64,000 nt of DNA from Variovorax sp. OAS795 (GTDB taxonomy: Bacteria; Pseudomonadota; Gammaproteobacteria; Burkholderiales; Burkholderiaceae_C): the NCBI RefSeq assembly GCF_040546685.1, contig NZ_JBEPOH010000001.1:4836001-4900000 (forward strand), read 5' to 3'. A program made the translations under genes and the position numbers. Below the pieces are notes generated by a model. That model did not search any database. It saw only the letters and a list, made by a program, of their open reading frames with translations, and was not told the DNA's origin. Below, one piece after another: positions 25,202 to 37,853 of the stretch; within the stretch, counting starts at the first letter, position 1; the number at the start of each line of letters is the position of its first letter.

Positions 25202-25906
25202 CTACCGCCAGGAAAACTCGTGGTTCAGCCCCACGACGAAGCCGCGCACGCGCTGCGGCCCGGCGATAGAGGCGCTGACGTCCACGCTGATCAGCGGCGT
25301 GAGGCTGAAGCGCCCGCCCACGCGCGACGTCCAGAGACCCGAGGCGCGGCTGCGTTCCGCAATCAAGGAAAGCTTGTCATCCAGCGCCCACTCCGCAGCC
25401 AGCCCGCCACGCCCCGTCCGGACGCCGGTGCCCGTGGCCCAGTCGGCGCCGAGGTTGGCATGGATCTGCAGGCTACCGGCCGGACGCCAGGTGACCGGCA
25501 ACACGAACTGCCCGCCTGCACGGCCGCCGCGCGTCAGGTCGAAAGCGGCGCCGAGCGACAGCGCCGCACTCAGCGGCGCATCCGCGGCCGGGCCCAGGAA
25601 GTTCCATTTGAGTTGCGGGCCCCCGACGATCGAGCGCACGCCGCCTACGGAAAGCCGGTCGAGGCTCAGCCCCAGTTCGAACGGGCCCACACGGCACGAC
25701 GGGCCGACATGCAGCACTTTCACCGGTTCCGGGCCGGTGCGCCCCCACCAGGCTTCGTACTGGCACTGGCCCGGATCGAGCGTCCCGGCATCGTCGACGT
25801 CGAAATGGCCGCCAGCCCGCGCCGCGTTTGCAAAAACGCAGGTGGCCGCCAGCAGCCACGCGGTTCGCGGCCATCGAATCGTTGTTCTGCGCTTGTTGTC
25901 GTTCAT
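25202..25906 (-). CDS. Predicted secreted or outer-membrane beta-barrel protein
   Basis: A 234-residue protein I cannot assign to a family with certainty. It has a signal peptide ([21 protein letters not shown], cut near residue 32). It then has a mature part rich in alternating hydrophobic/polar segments and ends in an aromatic-Arg terminus (NHEFSWR), features of outer-membrane beta-barrels. Two Cys near residues 48 and 70 could pair. The ATG at 25906 has a G-rich ribosome-binding site; another ATG lies 9 bp upstream. It converges on the DUF721 gene and lies upstream of nothing obviously linked. Confidence 0.6.
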   Translation of the reverse strand: MNDNKRRTTIRWPRTAWLLAATCVFANAARAGGHFDVDDAGTLDPGQCQYEAWWGRTGPEPVKVLHVGPSCRVGPFELGLSLDRLSVGGVRSIVGGPQLKWNFLGPAADAPLSAALSLGAAFDLTRGGRAGGQFVLPVTWRPAGSLQIHANLGADWATGTGVRTGRGGLAAEWALDDKLSLIAERSRASGLWTSRVGGRFSLTPLISVDVSASIAGPQRVRGFVVGLNHEFSWR

Positions 25907-25954
25907 CGCCAGCATCCCCCGAGGACCCGGCGATTCTATGGACGGCCGGCCCTC

Positions 25955-27064
<1,110 letters not shown>

Positions 27065-27078
27065 GGGGGCCTTGTTCT

Positions 27079-30000
27079 TCAGGCCGCGCTCACCGCGGCG
27101 GCCAGCGCCCGGCCCATGGCCTCGAACTGGAACTGGCGCGCGAGCACGCGCTGCGCCTCGGTCCATGCCGCGCATTCGGGTTGTTCGGCATCGATCTCGT
27201 CGAGCTGGTTCATGATGCCGCGAAAATAGCCCAGGCTCACCGCTTCGTCCAGCGCGCGCAGCCGCGACACCGCAGGCGCAAGCATGGCGCGCGGCAAGGC
27301 GGCGGGCGCGGGCTTGGCCGCAGTGTCCGTCCACCGCAGGCCGAGGCGGCGTTCGAGCCAGTCGAGCAACTCCGTGTGGCGCACCGGCTTGACGAAGAAG
27401 TCTTCCGGCGCAATGCCGGCGTCGTTGTCCAGGCCCTTGTCGAAGGCGTTGGCCGACACGATGGCGACCGATGCATCGGCCAGCCCGAGCTTGCGCGCGC
27501 GCCGGATCGTCTCCCAGCCGTCGATGCCGGGCATGGCAAGGTCGACGAACACCGCGTCGGGCCGGTAGCCGGCCGCGATCAGGTCGAGGGCGTCATGCCC
27601 GCTGGCGGCGGTGCGCAGCTCGAAGCCGAGCGGCGCCAGGACATGGCCGAGCAGGTCGCGGTCGGCCTCCTCGTTGTCGACCACCAGCAGCCGCCGGCGC
27701 GGGCCTTCGTAGCCGCGCCGCGGGCGCTGCATTGGAACCGGCCGGCCTGCGGCAACCGCCGCATCGTGCACGCGCGGCAGGAAGAGCCGCACGCAGAACA
27801 GCGAGCCTTCTCCCGGCGTGCTGCGCACCTTCATCTCGCCGCCCATCAGGTCGGTCAGCATCTTGGCGATGGTGAGGCCCAGCCCGGCGCCGGGCGTGGA
27901 AGCCGCCGCCGAATGGCCGCGCGCAAAGGGCTCGAAGATGCGCTCGATGTCCGCGGCCGTCATGCCGGGCCCGGTGTCCTCGATCTCGACCGACGCGAAC
28001 TCCCGCGCATACGACAGCCGCAGCGTCACCTCGCCCGCGCCGGTGAACTTGATGGCGTTGCCCAGCAGGTTGATGAGGATCTGGCACACGCGCTTCTCGT
28101 CGGCGCGCACCACCTCGGGCAAGCTGCCGGTCGTCTCGAAGCGGAAGCGCAGTCCCTTCTCGGCCGCCTGCAGCTCGAACATGTCGGCCAGTTCGCGCAG
28201 GGTATCGGCAAAGCGCATGGGCCTGGCATGGAGCGTGAGCTTGCCGGCTTCGATGTGCGCAATGGCCAGCGTGCCTTCGATGAGCGACAGCAGGTGCTCG
28301 CCGCCGCGCTTGATCACCGCCACCGCCTGCTGGCGGTGCGGCGGCACCGAATGGTCTTCGCCCATGAGCTGCGCATAGCCCAGGATGCTGTTGAGCGGGG
28401 TGCGCAGCTCGTGGCTGATGGCGCTGATATAGCGGCTCTTGGCCTGGTTGGCCTGGTCGGCGGCACGGCGCGCCAGGTCGGCTGCGAGCTTGGCCTGCTC
28501 GGCCACCTCGCGCGCTTCTTCCGCCGTCTGCTTGGCCGACTGCAGCGCCCGGTCGGTCGCGCGGTGCAGCTCGATCTCGCGCATCAGCAGGTGCGTCTGG
28601 CGGTTCGATTCCTCTTGCGCGACCCGGCGGCTCTGGTGCGCCAGCACCAGCCACCAGGCCACCACGCCGGCGATCACCAGCAGCGCCATGTAGGCCTTGA
28701 GAAAGCCCGAGCGCAACGCAGACTGCTGGGCATTCGCCAGGGCTTCGGCCAGTTCCGACTGCGACGCCATCTGCAGCACGCTGTCGGCCATGGCGCGCAG
28801 CTCCTGCTGGTAGAGCACGCCGAACACCACCGCCAGCACCGGCACGATGATCAGCATCAGCAGCAGGAAGTGCCCCAGCCCGGTGTCCAGATAGCGCCAG
28901 CTGAAGCGCGGCAGCAGCCAGCGCAGCACCGACGACCATTGCGCCGACAGGCTCGCATGCGGCTTGCACAGGTCGCCGCAGCGCGCATCGAGCGTGCAGC
29001 ACAGGGAGCAGATCGCACCCTGGTAGGCCGGGCAATGGGCCATGTCCGGCCCTTCGTACTCGCGCTCGCAGATCACGCAGTGCTGCACCTTGAGGCGCTG
29101 GTAGCTGCCCTCGGCGCCGCGCCCGTCCGCGTCGTTCTCGACGCGCGCCCAGCGGACCGCGCGCCCGCCCGCAGCCGGCGCAAACGCGACCGCGCCATGG
29201 GCCGCCGTGCCTCGCGCGAGGTAGTACTTGCCGCCGGTGGCCCAAGCCAGCAGCGGCGAGACCACCAGCGCCGTGCCGAGCGCGATCAGCGCCGAGAAAG
29301 CCTGCGCCAGCGGCCCGAAGAGGCCCAGGTGGGCGGTGATCGACAACAGCGAGGCCAGTGCCATCGCACCGACCCCCACCGGATTGATGTCCCACAGGTG
29401 CGCCCGCTTGAACTCGATGCCCGGCGGCGAAAGGCCCAGCGGCTTGTTGATGACCAGGTCGGCCACCACCGCCATCATCCAGGCGATGGCGATGTTGGCG
29501 AACAGGCCGAGCACGTCGCCCAGCGCCTCGAACACGTTCATCTCCATCAGCATGAAGGCGATGAGCGCGTTGAACACCACCCACACCACCCGCCCCGGAT
29601 GGCTGTGGGCCACGCGCGAGAAGAAATTGCTCCAGGCCAGCGAGCCCGCGTAGGCGTTGGTCACGTTGATCTTGAGCTGCGAGATCACGACGAAGAGCGC
29701 GGTAGCGGCCACGGCCCAGCCATAGTTGGGAAACACGTACTCGTAGGCCGCGAGATACATCTGGTTCGGGTCGACCGCACGCTCGACCGGCACCATGTGC
29801 GTGATCGCAAGGTAGGCCAGGAGCGCGCCGCCCAGCATCTTGAGCACGCCCAGCAGCACCCAGCCGGGCCCGCCTGCCAGCACGCCGGCCCACCAGCGCC
29901 GGGCGCTCCCCGCCGTGCGCGCCGGCATGAAGCGCAGGTAGTCGGCCTGTTCCCCCATCTGGGTGATCAATGCAATGCCGACGGTCAGCGCAGCGCCAAA

Positions 30001-30720
30001 GAGGTGCAGATCGAAACCCTTGGTGCTGGCTTTCGACCCGTTGTAGTGCACGATGCCCGCGAATGCACCAGGATCGCGCACCAGCACGAAGACAAAAGGC
30101 ACCACCAGCATCACCAGCCAGAGCGGCTGCGTCCAGAGCTGGAGCCTGCTGATGGCCGACACGCCATGGGTGACCAGCGGGATCACCACCAGCGCGCACA
30201 CCAGGTAGCCCCAGACCGGCGGCACGCCCAGCGCCAGTTCGAGCGCATAGGCCATCACCGCCGCCTCGAGCGCAAAGAAGATGAAGGTGAACGACGCGTA
30301 GATCAGCGAGGTGAGCGTGGAGCCGATGTAGCCGAAGCCCGCGCCGCGCGTGAGCAGGTCCATGTCGACGCCGTAGCGCGCGGCATACACGCTGATCGGC
30401 AGGCCCGCCAGGAAGATGATGAGGCCCGTGGCCACGATGGCCCAGAACGCATTGGCGAAGCCGTACTGCACCAGCAGCGTGGCGCCGACCGCCTCCAGGA
30501 TGAGGAACGACGCCGCACCGAACGCCGTGTTGGCCACCCGCCATTCGGACCACTTGCGAAAGCGCTGCGGGGTGTAGCGCAGGGCGTAGTCCTCGAGCGT
30601 CTCGCTCGCCACCCAGCTGTTGTAGTCGCGCCGGACCTTGACGATGCGTTGCGGCGCGTCATCGGTGGTGGGGGGTGTCTCGGCGGGATTCACACCGTTT
30701 CGGTGCATCTTTCGTGCCAT
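27079..30720 (-). CDS. Hybrid sensor histidine kinase with an N-terminal purine/cytosine permease (NCS1-like) domain
   Basis: A 1,213-residue fusion. Residues ~45-510 form a nucleobase-cation symporter-1-like membrane domain (about 12 hydrophobic helices, with [19 protein letters not shown]). Next come a Cys-rich module (548-588, eight Cys and terminal His, zinc-finger-like) and two further membrane helices near 615-690. A coiled-coil linker, a HisKA domain (His 770 in [12 protein letters not shown]), an HATPase domain ([25 protein letters not shown]) and a receiver (Asp 1060 in VDLAMPG) follow. Transporter-fused sensors such as CbrA are known, so the permease domain probably senses or moves a nucleobase-like or other nitrogen compound. 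It is divergent from ureA and leads the response-regulator gene. The start at 30720 is likely; a second ATG is at 30708. Confidence 0.9.
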   Translation of the reverse strand: MARKMHRNGVNPAETPPTTDDAPQRIVKVRRDYNSWVASETLEDYALRYTPQRFRKWSEWRVANTAFGAASFLILEAVGATLLVQYGFANAFWAIVATGLIIFLAGLPISVYAARYGVDMDLLTRGAGFGYIGSTLTSLIYASFTFIFFALEAAVMAYALELALGVPPVWGYLVCALVVIPLVTHGVSAISRLQLWTQPLWLVMLVVPFVFVLVRDPGAFAGIVHYNGSKASTKGFDLHLFGAALTVGIALITQMGEQADYLRFMPARTAGSARRWWAGVLAGGPGWVLLGVLKMLGGALLAYLAITHMVPVERAVDPNQMYLAAYEYVFPNYGWAVAATALFVVISQLKINVTNAYAGSLAWSNFFSRVAHSHPGRVVWVVFNALIAFMLMEMNVFEALGDVLGLFANIAIAWMMAVVADLVINKPLGLSPPGIEFKRAHLWDINPVGVGAMALASLLSITAHLGLFGPLAQAFSALIALGTALVVSPLLAWATGGKYYLARGTAAHGAVAFAPAAGGRAVRWARVENDADGRGAEGSYQRLKVQHCVICEREYEGPDMAHCPAYQGAICSLCCTLDARCGDLCKPHASLSAQWSSVLRWLLPRFSWRYLDTGLGHFLLLMLIIVPVLAVVFGVLYQQELRAMADSVLQMASQSELAEALANAQQSALRSGFLKAYMALLVIAGVVAWWLVLAHQSRRVAQEESNRQTHLLMREIELHRATDRALQSAKQTAEEAREVAEQAKLAADLARRAADQANQAKSRYISAISHELRTPLNSILGYAQLMGEDHSVPPHRQQAVAVIKRGGEHLLSLIEGTLAIAHIEAGKLTLHARPMRFADTLRELADMFELQAAEKGLRFRFETTGSLPEVVRADEKRVCQILINLLGNAIKFTGAGEVTLRLSYAREFASVEIEDTGPGMTAADIERIFEPFARGHSAAASTPGAGLGLTIAKMLTDLMGGEMKVRSTPGEGSLFCVRLFLPRVHDAAVAAGRPVPMQRPRRGYEGPRRRLLVVDNEEADRDLLGHVLAPLGFELRTAASGHDALDLIAAGYRPDAVFVDLAMPGIDGWETIRRARKLGLADASVAIVSANAFDKGLDNDAGIAPEDFFVKPVRHTELLDWLERRLGLRWTDTAAKPAPAALPRAMLAPAVSRLRALDEAVSLGYFRGIMNQLDEIDAEQPECAAWTEAQRVLARQFQFEAMGRALAAAVSAA
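30691..30707. promoter_or_regulatory. NtrC-like dyad site
   Basis: The 17-bp sequence CACACCGTTTCGGTGCA matches the NtrC consensus TGCACC-N5-GGTGCA at 10 of 12 positions. It is centred about 70 bp upstream of the predicted ureA transcript start and overlaps the first codons of the hybrid kinase gene. It could activate the sigma-54 promoter and repress the kinase. No binding data; this is a pattern match. Confidence 0.5.
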
Positions 30721-30741
30721 CCATACGTCGTTTGGCGAACA

Positions 30742-30758
30742 CCGGCACGACTGTTGCA
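30742..30758 (+). promoter_or_regulatory. Sigma-54 promoter for the urease genes
   Basis: The sequence CCGGCACGACTGTTGCA matches the RpoN consensus YTGGCACGRNNNTTGCW at all but one specified position. The invariant GG (30744-30745) and GC (30756-30757) are exactly 10 bp apart. It reads toward ureA, placing the transcript start near 30769, about 42 bp before the ureA ATG. It lies in the 90-bp gap between the divergent hybrid kinase and ureA. Confidence 0.75.
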
Positions 30759-30810
30759 AAGCCCAAGCCTGCCCAATAATGGCCGACCTCCGCCATCCGA
30801 TGCCGCCCCC

Positions 30811-31113
<303 letters not shown>

Positions 31114-31142
31114 CTCCCCCGCCAGAACAAGAAAGACCTGCC

Positions 31143-31742
31143 ATGCGCCACAACGCTTCCAAGACCCTTGCCCTTGCCGCCCTGCTGCTGCCGTTCGCCG
31201 CCGCCGCCCATACCGGCGCGGACGCCGGCATGCACCACGGCTTCGCGGCCGGCTTCATGCACCCGCTCACCGGCGCCGACCACCTGGCGGCCATGGTCGC
31301 GGTCGGCCTCTGGAGCGCGCTGGCCGCGCGCCGCGCCTGGCCCGATCTGCTGTGGGCGCCGCTGGCCTTTGCCGGCATGCTGCTCGCGGGCGCGCTGATG
31401 GGCCTCGCAGGCGTGCAGTTGCCGGCGGTCGAACCGATGATTGCTGCCTCGCTGCTGGTGCTGGGCCTGCTCGTGGCCGCGCGCATCCACCTGCCGGCGG
31501 CCGCGGCCGCGGCAGTGGCGGGCCTGTTCGCCGTCTTCCATGGCCTGGCCCACGGTCATGAACTCGTGCACGCGCAGGGTGCGGCGCTGACGCTGGCCGG
31601 CATGGTCGCGGCCACCGTGCTGCTTCACCTCGCTGGCATTGCAGCGGGATGGGCGCTGCGCCATGCGAATGCCTGGCTGCCGCGCGTGGCGGGCGCCGCG
31701 GTGGTGGCGCTGGGTGCCACGCTGCTCTCCCAGGCCGCCTGA
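31143..31742 (+). CDS. ureJ: HupE/UreJ family nickel or cobalt permease
   Basis: A 199-residue membrane protein with a signal-like N-terminus, about six hydrophobic helices and the family motif [17 protein letters not shown] second His-rich segment ([12 protein letters not shown]) is also present. HupE/UreJ proteins import Ni2+ for urease or hydrogenase. Its place between ureA and ureB, with a 1-bp overlap into ureB (TGATG), strongly supports nickel supply to urease. Confidence 0.93.
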   Translation: MRHNASKTLALAALLLPFAAAAHTGADAGMHHGFAAGFMHPLTGADHLAAMVAVGLWSALAARRAWPDLLWAPLAFAGMLLAGALMGLAGVQLPAVEPMIAASLLVLGLLVAARIHLPAAAAAAVAGLFAVFHGLAHGHELVHAQGAALTLAGMVAATVLLHLAGIAAGWALRHANAWLPRVAGAAVVALGATLLSQAA

Positions 31743-32047
31743 TGATCCCCGGCGAGCTTTTCACCGACGAGGGCGAGCACACGCTCAACCCCGGCCGCCG
31801 CACCCTCACCCTGGTGGTGCAGAACACCGCTGACCGGCCGATCCAGGTCGGCTCGCACTATCACTTTGCCGAGACCAACGGCGCGCTCGGCTTCGACCGC
31901 GAGGCCGCGCGCGGCATGCGGCTCAACATTGCCTCGGGCGCCGCGGTGCGCTTCGAGCCGGGCCAGCAGCGCACGGTCGAGCTGGTCGACTTTTCGGGCG
32001 ACCGCGTCGTCTATGGCTTTCGCGGCCTCATCCAGGGAAAGCTCTAA
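31742..32047 (+). CDS. ureB: Urease beta subunit
   Basis: A 101-residue UreB with [11 protein letters not shown] at the start, then [17 protein letters not shown] sequence ([16 protein letters not shown]) and [16 protein letters not shown]. It packs against UreC in the urease trimer. The ATG at 31742 overlaps the ureJ stop, and ureC starts 3 bp after its own stop, so all three are co-translated. Confidence 0.98.
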   Translation: MIPGELFTDEGEHTLNPGRRTLTLVVQNTADRPIQVGSHYHFAETNGALGFDREAARGMRLNIASGAAVRFEPGQQRTVELVDFSGDRVVYGFRGLIQGKL

Positions 32048-32050
32048 CCC

Positions 32051-33823
<1,773 letters not shown>

Positions 33824-33835
33824 ATGCTGCGGGCC

Positions 33836-34228
33836 TCAGGCCGAACGAGCTGCCATGTGGCCACGGATCCAGGTGGCAAAGCCCTTTTCGTCCATGGCGC
33901 TGGCGGCCACGTCGAACATCACCAGCGTGGCCTCGGCCTGCGTCGCCACCAACCGCTGGCCGTTGAGGGCAAGGAACAGACCGACGGACAGGAATGCTGC
34001 GCGCTTGTTGCCATCGACGAACGGATGGTTCTTGGCCAGGCCCACACCGTAGGCCGCCGCGAGATCAGCCACGTCGGGCGATCCGTAGTTCACAAGGTGG
34101 AGCGGGCGCGACAGCGCGGACTGCAGCATCGTTTCATCGCGAAGGCCCGAGGCCCCGCCATGCTCGGCAAGGCTTTCGTCATGCAACAGGATCAGGGTGC
34201 GCCCGTCGATCCAGCGCCAGGCGCTCAT
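33836..34228 (-). CDS. doc: Doc-type (Fic domain) toxin
   Basis: A 130-residue protein with the Doc-specific Fic motif HPFVDGNKR. Doc toxins phosphorylate elongation factor Tu and stop translation. The gene lies antisense within the urease cluster, converging on ureC with a 12-bp gap. Its ATG overlaps the antitoxin stop (ATGA), the coupled layout of a type II module. Confidence 0.92.
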   Translation of the reverse strand: MSAWRWIDGRTLILLHDESLAEHGGASGLRDETMLQSALSRPLHLVNYGSPDVADLAAAYGVGLAKNHPFVDGNKRAAFLSVGLFLALNGQRLVATQAEATLVMFDVAASAMDEKGFATWIRGHMAARSA

Positions 34229-34449
34229 TTGGCGAGCTGGTGGAAGGTATCGCGGAACTCACGCATGAATTCGCGGCCCAGCTTCAGCTGTTCTTCGACG
34301 TCGGGGTCGTACGGCGTGAGGGTGACGCCATTGGCAGCCTCAGTCAGGAACAGCGTATCGCCCTTTTCCACCTTGAGCCGCGCCAGCACTTCCTTGGGAA
34401 GAATCACCCCGACGGAGTTGCCGATCTGGGTCAATTTGAGTGCCGGCAT
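34225..34449 (-). CDS. AbrB/MazE-type antitoxin
   Basis: A 74-residue protein with a SpoVT/AbrB swapped-hairpin DNA-binding domain (KLTQIGNSVGVILPKEVLARLKVEKGD). A C-terminal tail follows that would cover the toxin. Doc toxins are often paired with this antitoxin type in proteobacteria instead of Phd. It precedes and overlaps the doc gene and likely binds its own promoter. Confidence 0.9.
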   Translation of the reverse strand: MPALKLTQIGNSVGVILPKEVLARLKVEKGDTLFLTEAANGVTLTPYDPDVEEQLKLGREFMREFRDTFHQLAK

Positions 34450-34462
34450 ACAGGGCTCCAAA

Positions 34463-34503
34463 GTTATAACAGACGTTATATTAACGACGTCTTCCCGCTG
34501 AAA
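34463..34503 (-). promoter_or_regulatory. Promoter and operator of the toxin-antitoxin pair
   Basis: On the minus strand, TTTCAG (-35, 34498-34503) and TATAAC (-10, 34475-34480) are spaced 17 bp. Two related repeats, GTTATAAC (34463-34470) and GTTATATTAAC (34475-34485), overlap the -10 and could be antitoxin operator half-sites. This stretch is markedly AT-rich compared with the surrounding DNA. Confidence 0.55.
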
Positions 34504-34513
34504 GCAAGTTCCC

Positions 34514-35098
34514 ATGCTCACCGCCAACAAACTCATGCCCCAGGGCCGCGGCCTTGCGCCCGTGCTGCGGAAGCGCGCCGCCACCATCGAACTGGACTGG
34601 GACGTGCGCCAGAAAAGCCGTTTCGACGTCACCGACTCGCAGGGCCGGCAGATCGGTGTGTTCCTGCCGCGCGGCACCGCGGTGCGCGGCGGTGACGTGC
34701 TGGTGGCCGAAGACGGCTCGCTGGTCCGCGTCATTGCGGCGCCGCAGCCGGTGCTGCGCATCACGCATTGCACGGCCCATGGCACGCCCTTCGACTTGAC
34801 GCGGGCGGCCTATCACCTGGGCAACCGGCATGTGCCGATCGAACTCAAGCCCGACCACCTGAAGATCGAGCCCGACCATGTGCTGGCCGACATGCTGCGC
34901 TCCATGCACCTGATCGTGGTGGCCGTCGAGGAAGCCTTCGAGCCGGAGGGCGGCGCCTACGGGTCGCACGAGCATTCGCATGGCGGTGGGCACAGTCATG
35001 ACCATGCTCAATCGCATGGCAACGACAAGGGGCCGAGGCCGCTTGTGCTCGCGCCGGAGCTTCTGGACGAGCATGACCATCACGGCCACTCTCACTGA
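34514..35098 (+). CDS. ureE: Urease accessory protein UreE (nickel chaperone)
   Basis: A 194-residue metallochaperone that delivers Ni2+ to the UreDFG-apourease complex. The N-terminal domain has [25 protein letters not shown], and the C-terminal domain has [13 protein letters not shown]. The tail is rich in His (two clusters, [13 protein letters not shown] and EHDHHGHSH), a Ni-storage feature. It is separated from ureC by 690 bp holding the antisense toxin-antitoxin pair, so ureEFG may need their own promoter or read-through. Confidence 0.96.
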   Translation: MLTANKLMPQGRGLAPVLRKRAATIELDWDVRQKSRFDVTDSQGRQIGVFLPRGTAVRGGDVLVAEDGSLVRVIAAPQPVLRITHCTAHGTPFDLTRAAYHLGNRHVPIELKPDHLKIEPDHVLADMLRSMHLIVVAVEEAFEPEGGAYGSHEHSHGGGHSHDHAQSHGNDKGPRPLVLAPELLDEHDHHGHSH

Positions 35099-35133
35099 GA
35101 CGCGCCCTGAACTGCAGCACCCAGAAAGCTGAC

Positions 35134-35805
35134 ATGCCCGACGCCCACAGCCTCCTGCAGCTCATCTGGCTGGCATCCCCCGCCCTGCCCGTCGGCGGCT
35201 TCTCCTATTCGGAAGGCGTCGAAGCCGCAGTCGAATGGGCCGGCATCGACTCGGAATCGAAGGCCATCGAATGGCTGTCCGACCAGTTGCATCTGGGCTT
35301 CGCGCGCGGCGACCTTGCACTGGTCGCGCAAGCCATACCCGCCTGGCGCGCCGGCGACGCCGAGCGCATCCGCGCGCTCAACCAATGGGTTCTCGCCACG
35401 CGCGAATCGGCCGAGTTCTTCCTTCAGACCGAGCAGATGGGCCGCTCGTTCGTCGAGTGGCTCAAGCTGCATCACACCGACACGGCGGAGGTCTTTGCGG
35501 ACCTGCCCGCAAGCTACCCCGTTGCCTTCGCCTTCGCGCTGAGCCGCACCGGCGCCACGACCACCGACGGCTGCCTGGCCTTCGCCTTCGGCTGGGCCGA
35601 GAACATGGTGGCCGCCGCGGTCAAGGCCGTGCCGCTCGGACAGAGCGCGGGCCAGCGCATCCTGGCGCGGCTCGCGAATGAAATTCCCGCCGCCGTCGAG
35701 CGCGCGATGGCCCTCGGCGACGATGAGCGCCAAGCCTTTGCGCCCCTCCTGGCCGTGTTGTCGGCACGCCATGAAACACAATACTCGCGCCTCTTCAGAA
35801 GCTGA
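35134..35805 (+). CDS. ureF: Urease accessory protein UreF
   Basis: A 223-residue accessory protein that forms the UreDFG activation complex. Family features are visible: [28 protein letters not shown] at the start and [16 protein letters not shown] near the end. It lies between ureE and ureG with short gaps. UreF normally needs UreD, which is not in this window. Confidence 0.96.
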   Translation: MPDAHSLLQLIWLASPALPVGGFSYSEGVEAAVEWAGIDSESKAIEWLSDQLHLGFARGDLALVAQAIPAWRAGDAERIRALNQWVLATRESAEFFLQTEQMGRSFVEWLKLHHTDTAEVFADLPASYPVAFAFALSRTGATTTDGCLAFAFGWAENMVAAAVKAVPLGQSAGQRILARLANEIPAAVERAMALGDDERQAFAPLLAVLSARHETQYSRLFRS

Positions 35806-35823
35806 TCGAACCGGACAACGCCC

Positions 35824-36474
35824 ATGACCTCCGCACTGCACCATATTCCCCATCGCACCAAGAAATTGCCGCCCCTTCGCGTCGGCATCGGCGGACCGGT
35901 CGGCTCGGGCAAGACCACGCTGCTCGAAATGCTCTGCAAGGCGATGCGCGACAAGTACGACCTGGTCGCCATCACCAACGACATCTACACCAAGGAAGAC
36001 CAGCGCCTGCTGACCGTGGCTGGCGCATTGCCGGCCGAGCGCATCATGGGCGTGGAGACCGGCGGCTGCCCGCACACCGCCATCCGCGAAGACGCCTCGA
36101 TCAACCTCGAGGCCATCGACCGCATGCTCGAGGACTTTCCCGATGCCGACGTGGTGTTCGTCGAATCGGGCGGAGACAACCTCGCGGCCACCTTCAGCCC
36201 CGAGCTGTCCGACCTGACCATCTACGTGATCGACGTGGCCGCCGGCGAGAAGATTCCACGCAAGGGCGGACCCGGCATCACCAAGAGCGACCTGTTCATC
36301 ATCAACAAGACCGACCTCGCCCCCTACGTCGGCGCCAACCTCGACGTCATGGAGCAGGACACGCAGCGCATGCGCCGCCAGCGCCCCTACGTGATGACCA
36401 ACCTCAAGACGCTTGCGGGCCTGGCCGAGGTGGTGGCCTTCATCGAAACGCGCGGCATGCTCACGGCTGCCTGA
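35824..36474 (+). CDS. ureG: Urease accessory GTPase UreG
   Basis: A 216-residue SIMIBI GTPase that drives nickel insertion. The P-loop is [13 protein letters not shown]. The Ni-binding Cys-Pro-His motif is in [15 protein letters not shown], with the G3 [13 protein letters not shown] and G4 NKTDLAP. It is the last urease gene, followed by a hairpin. Confidence 0.98.
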   Translation: MTSALHHIPHRTKKLPPLRVGIGGPVGSGKTTLLEMLCKAMRDKYDLVAITNDIYTKEDQRLLTVAGALPAERIMGVETGGCPHTAIREDASINLEAIDRMLEDFPDADVVFVESGGDNLAATFSPELSDLTIYVIDVAAGEKIPRKGGPGITKSDLFIINKTDLAPYVGANLDVMEQDTQRMRRQRPYVMTNLKTLAGLAEVVAFIETRGMLTAA

Positions 36475-36480
36475 ATCCAC

Positions 36481-36500
36481 GCCCGGCGTCGCAGCCGGGC
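36481..36500 (+). terminator. Hairpin after ureG
   Basis: A perfect 7-bp GC stem (GCCCGGC / GCCGGGC) with a 6-nt loop begins 7 bp after the ureG stop. There is no T-tract. It is a candidate terminator or 3'-stabilising hairpin for the urease transcript. Confidence 0.5.
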
Positions 36501-36645
36501 CGTACTGCATCTGCACCTGCCGCGCGTTGGCGTCGGCATCGGATGACACGCGCACGCGCCCAACTTCCTCATGGCGCCGGCCGATGGCCACCTACGGTGG
36601 CCTCTCCGATTTACCGAACCACGCGCGAAAACGCCGAGAGCACCC

Positions 36646-37146
36646 ATGACCACCACCGACGAACACGCCAAGCTCTGGGACCTGATCAAGGACACCCGCT
36701 ACGGCATGCTGACCCATCGCCACGACGACGGCCAACTGCACAGCCATCCGCTGACCACGCAGAGCAAGAACCTCGAGGAAGGCTCCACGCTCTACTTCTT
36801 CGTTCCGAGGGATGGCGACATCGCGCGCCACGTGGCGAACGATCCCAGCGTGAACGTGGCCTACGCCAACACCGATGCCGACAGCTATGTGTCGGTGACC
36901 GGCCGCGCCCTGATCCAGGAAGACCAGGCGCGGAAGGAATCGCTTTTCAACAGCGCCGCCAAGGCCTGGTTCCCGGGCGGCGCGGCCGACCCGAACCTGG
37001 CCCTGCTCGCCGTCGAGATCGTCGGCGCCGAATACTGGGACGTGAAGGAAAGCAAGATGGTCCAGCTGCTGAAGATGGCCAGGGCCGCGATCGGCGGCGA
37101 CCAGCCCCCATCGCTCGGCGAGCACAGGAAGCTCGACCTCGGCTGA
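36646..37146 (+). CDS. Pyridoxamine 5'-phosphate oxidase-like FMN-binding protein (general stress protein 26 type)
   Basis: A 166-residue split-barrel flavoprotein-like protein. It has the DTRYGMLTHRHDDGQLHSHPLTTQ segment, LYFFVPRDGDIARHV and VNVAYANTDADSYVSVTGRA, typical of the GSP26-like family of FMN/F420-binding proteins. The substrate is not known. The ATG at 36646 is chosen over an upstream in-frame start that would extend into the urease terminator region. It stands alone downstream of ureG, with 171 bp between. Confidence 0.85.
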   Translation: MTTTDEHAKLWDLIKDTRYGMLTHRHDDGQLHSHPLTTQSKNLEEGSTLYFFVPRDGDIARHVANDPSVNVAYANTDADSYVSVTGRALIQEDQARKESLFNSAAKAWFPGGAADPNLALLAVEIVGAEYWDVKESKMVQLLKMARAAIGGDQPPSLGEHRKLDLG

Positions 37147-37312
37147 GCCACCCGCACAGCCCGTTCATCCGGTCTCGACGGGCCAGGCCGCGCGCTTGCG
37201 GGAGTGCGCGCGATTAGAGGCCGCAGCCAAGCTGCTTTGCTTGAAGGGCCGTCGCCCCGTGCCTAGACTGGATGCGAAGGCACCCGCAGTGCCGGGGGCC
37301 AAGGAGTCGGCC

Positions 37313-37759
37313 ATGTACAAGCGCATCCTTGTCGCCACCGATGGCTCGTCGCTCTCCGAAAAGGCGGTTGCAACCGCCATCGACCTCGCCGTGCTGACCC
37401 AGGCCGAACTGGTCGGCGTCAACGTCGTGCCGGTCCAGCCCTACGGCTACTTCGAAGGCTCCATGATGCTGGACCAGCGCGAGATCGAAGCCTCGCAGGA
37501 ACAGGCCGACCAGAGCGGCCAGCGGCTGGTCGACGCGGTTCGCAGCGCCGCCGCCGCCAAGGGGGTTCGCAGCGCGCAGGCCATCGTCATGAAGTCGAAC
37601 CACGTGGCCGAGTCGATCATCGCCACGGCCAAGAACCAGCAATGCGACCTGATCGTGATGGCCTCGCACGGACGCCGCAGCTTTGCGCGGCTCTTGATGG
37701 GCAGCGAGACGCTGCACGTGCTGACGCATTCGCACGTTCCAGTGCTGGTGCTGCGCTAG
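37313..37759 (+). CDS. Universal stress protein (UspA family)
   Basis: A 148-residue single-domain Usp with MYKRILVATDGSSLSEKAV at the start. The ATP-binding G-2x-G-9x-G(S/T)-like stretch is degenerate (MASHGRRSFARLLMGSETLHVLTHSHVPVLVLR). UspA proteins respond to stationary phase and stress. A ribosome-binding site (AAGGAG) precedes the ATG at 37313. Confidence 0.93.
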   Translation: MYKRILVATDGSSLSEKAVATAIDLAVLTQAELVGVNVVPVQPYGYFEGSMMLDQREIEASQEQADQSGQRLVDAVRSAAAAKGVRSAQAIVMKSNHVAESIIATAKNQQCDLIVMASHGRRSFARLLMGSETLHVLTHSHVPVLVLR

Positions 37760-37853
37760 ACCCCGCTGGCGCCCCTCGCAGCCACGCGGCGCTGCGAAAG
37801 GTACAGTGCACGGCATGGCTGCCTCACGCCAACGCCGTCTCAAGGGAGTCTGA

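Noticed and set aside
30754..30780. Sigma-70 promoter for ureA (TTGCAA ... AATAAT)
   Set aside because: The spacing is only 15 bp, and the TTGCA belongs to a much better sigma-54 match.
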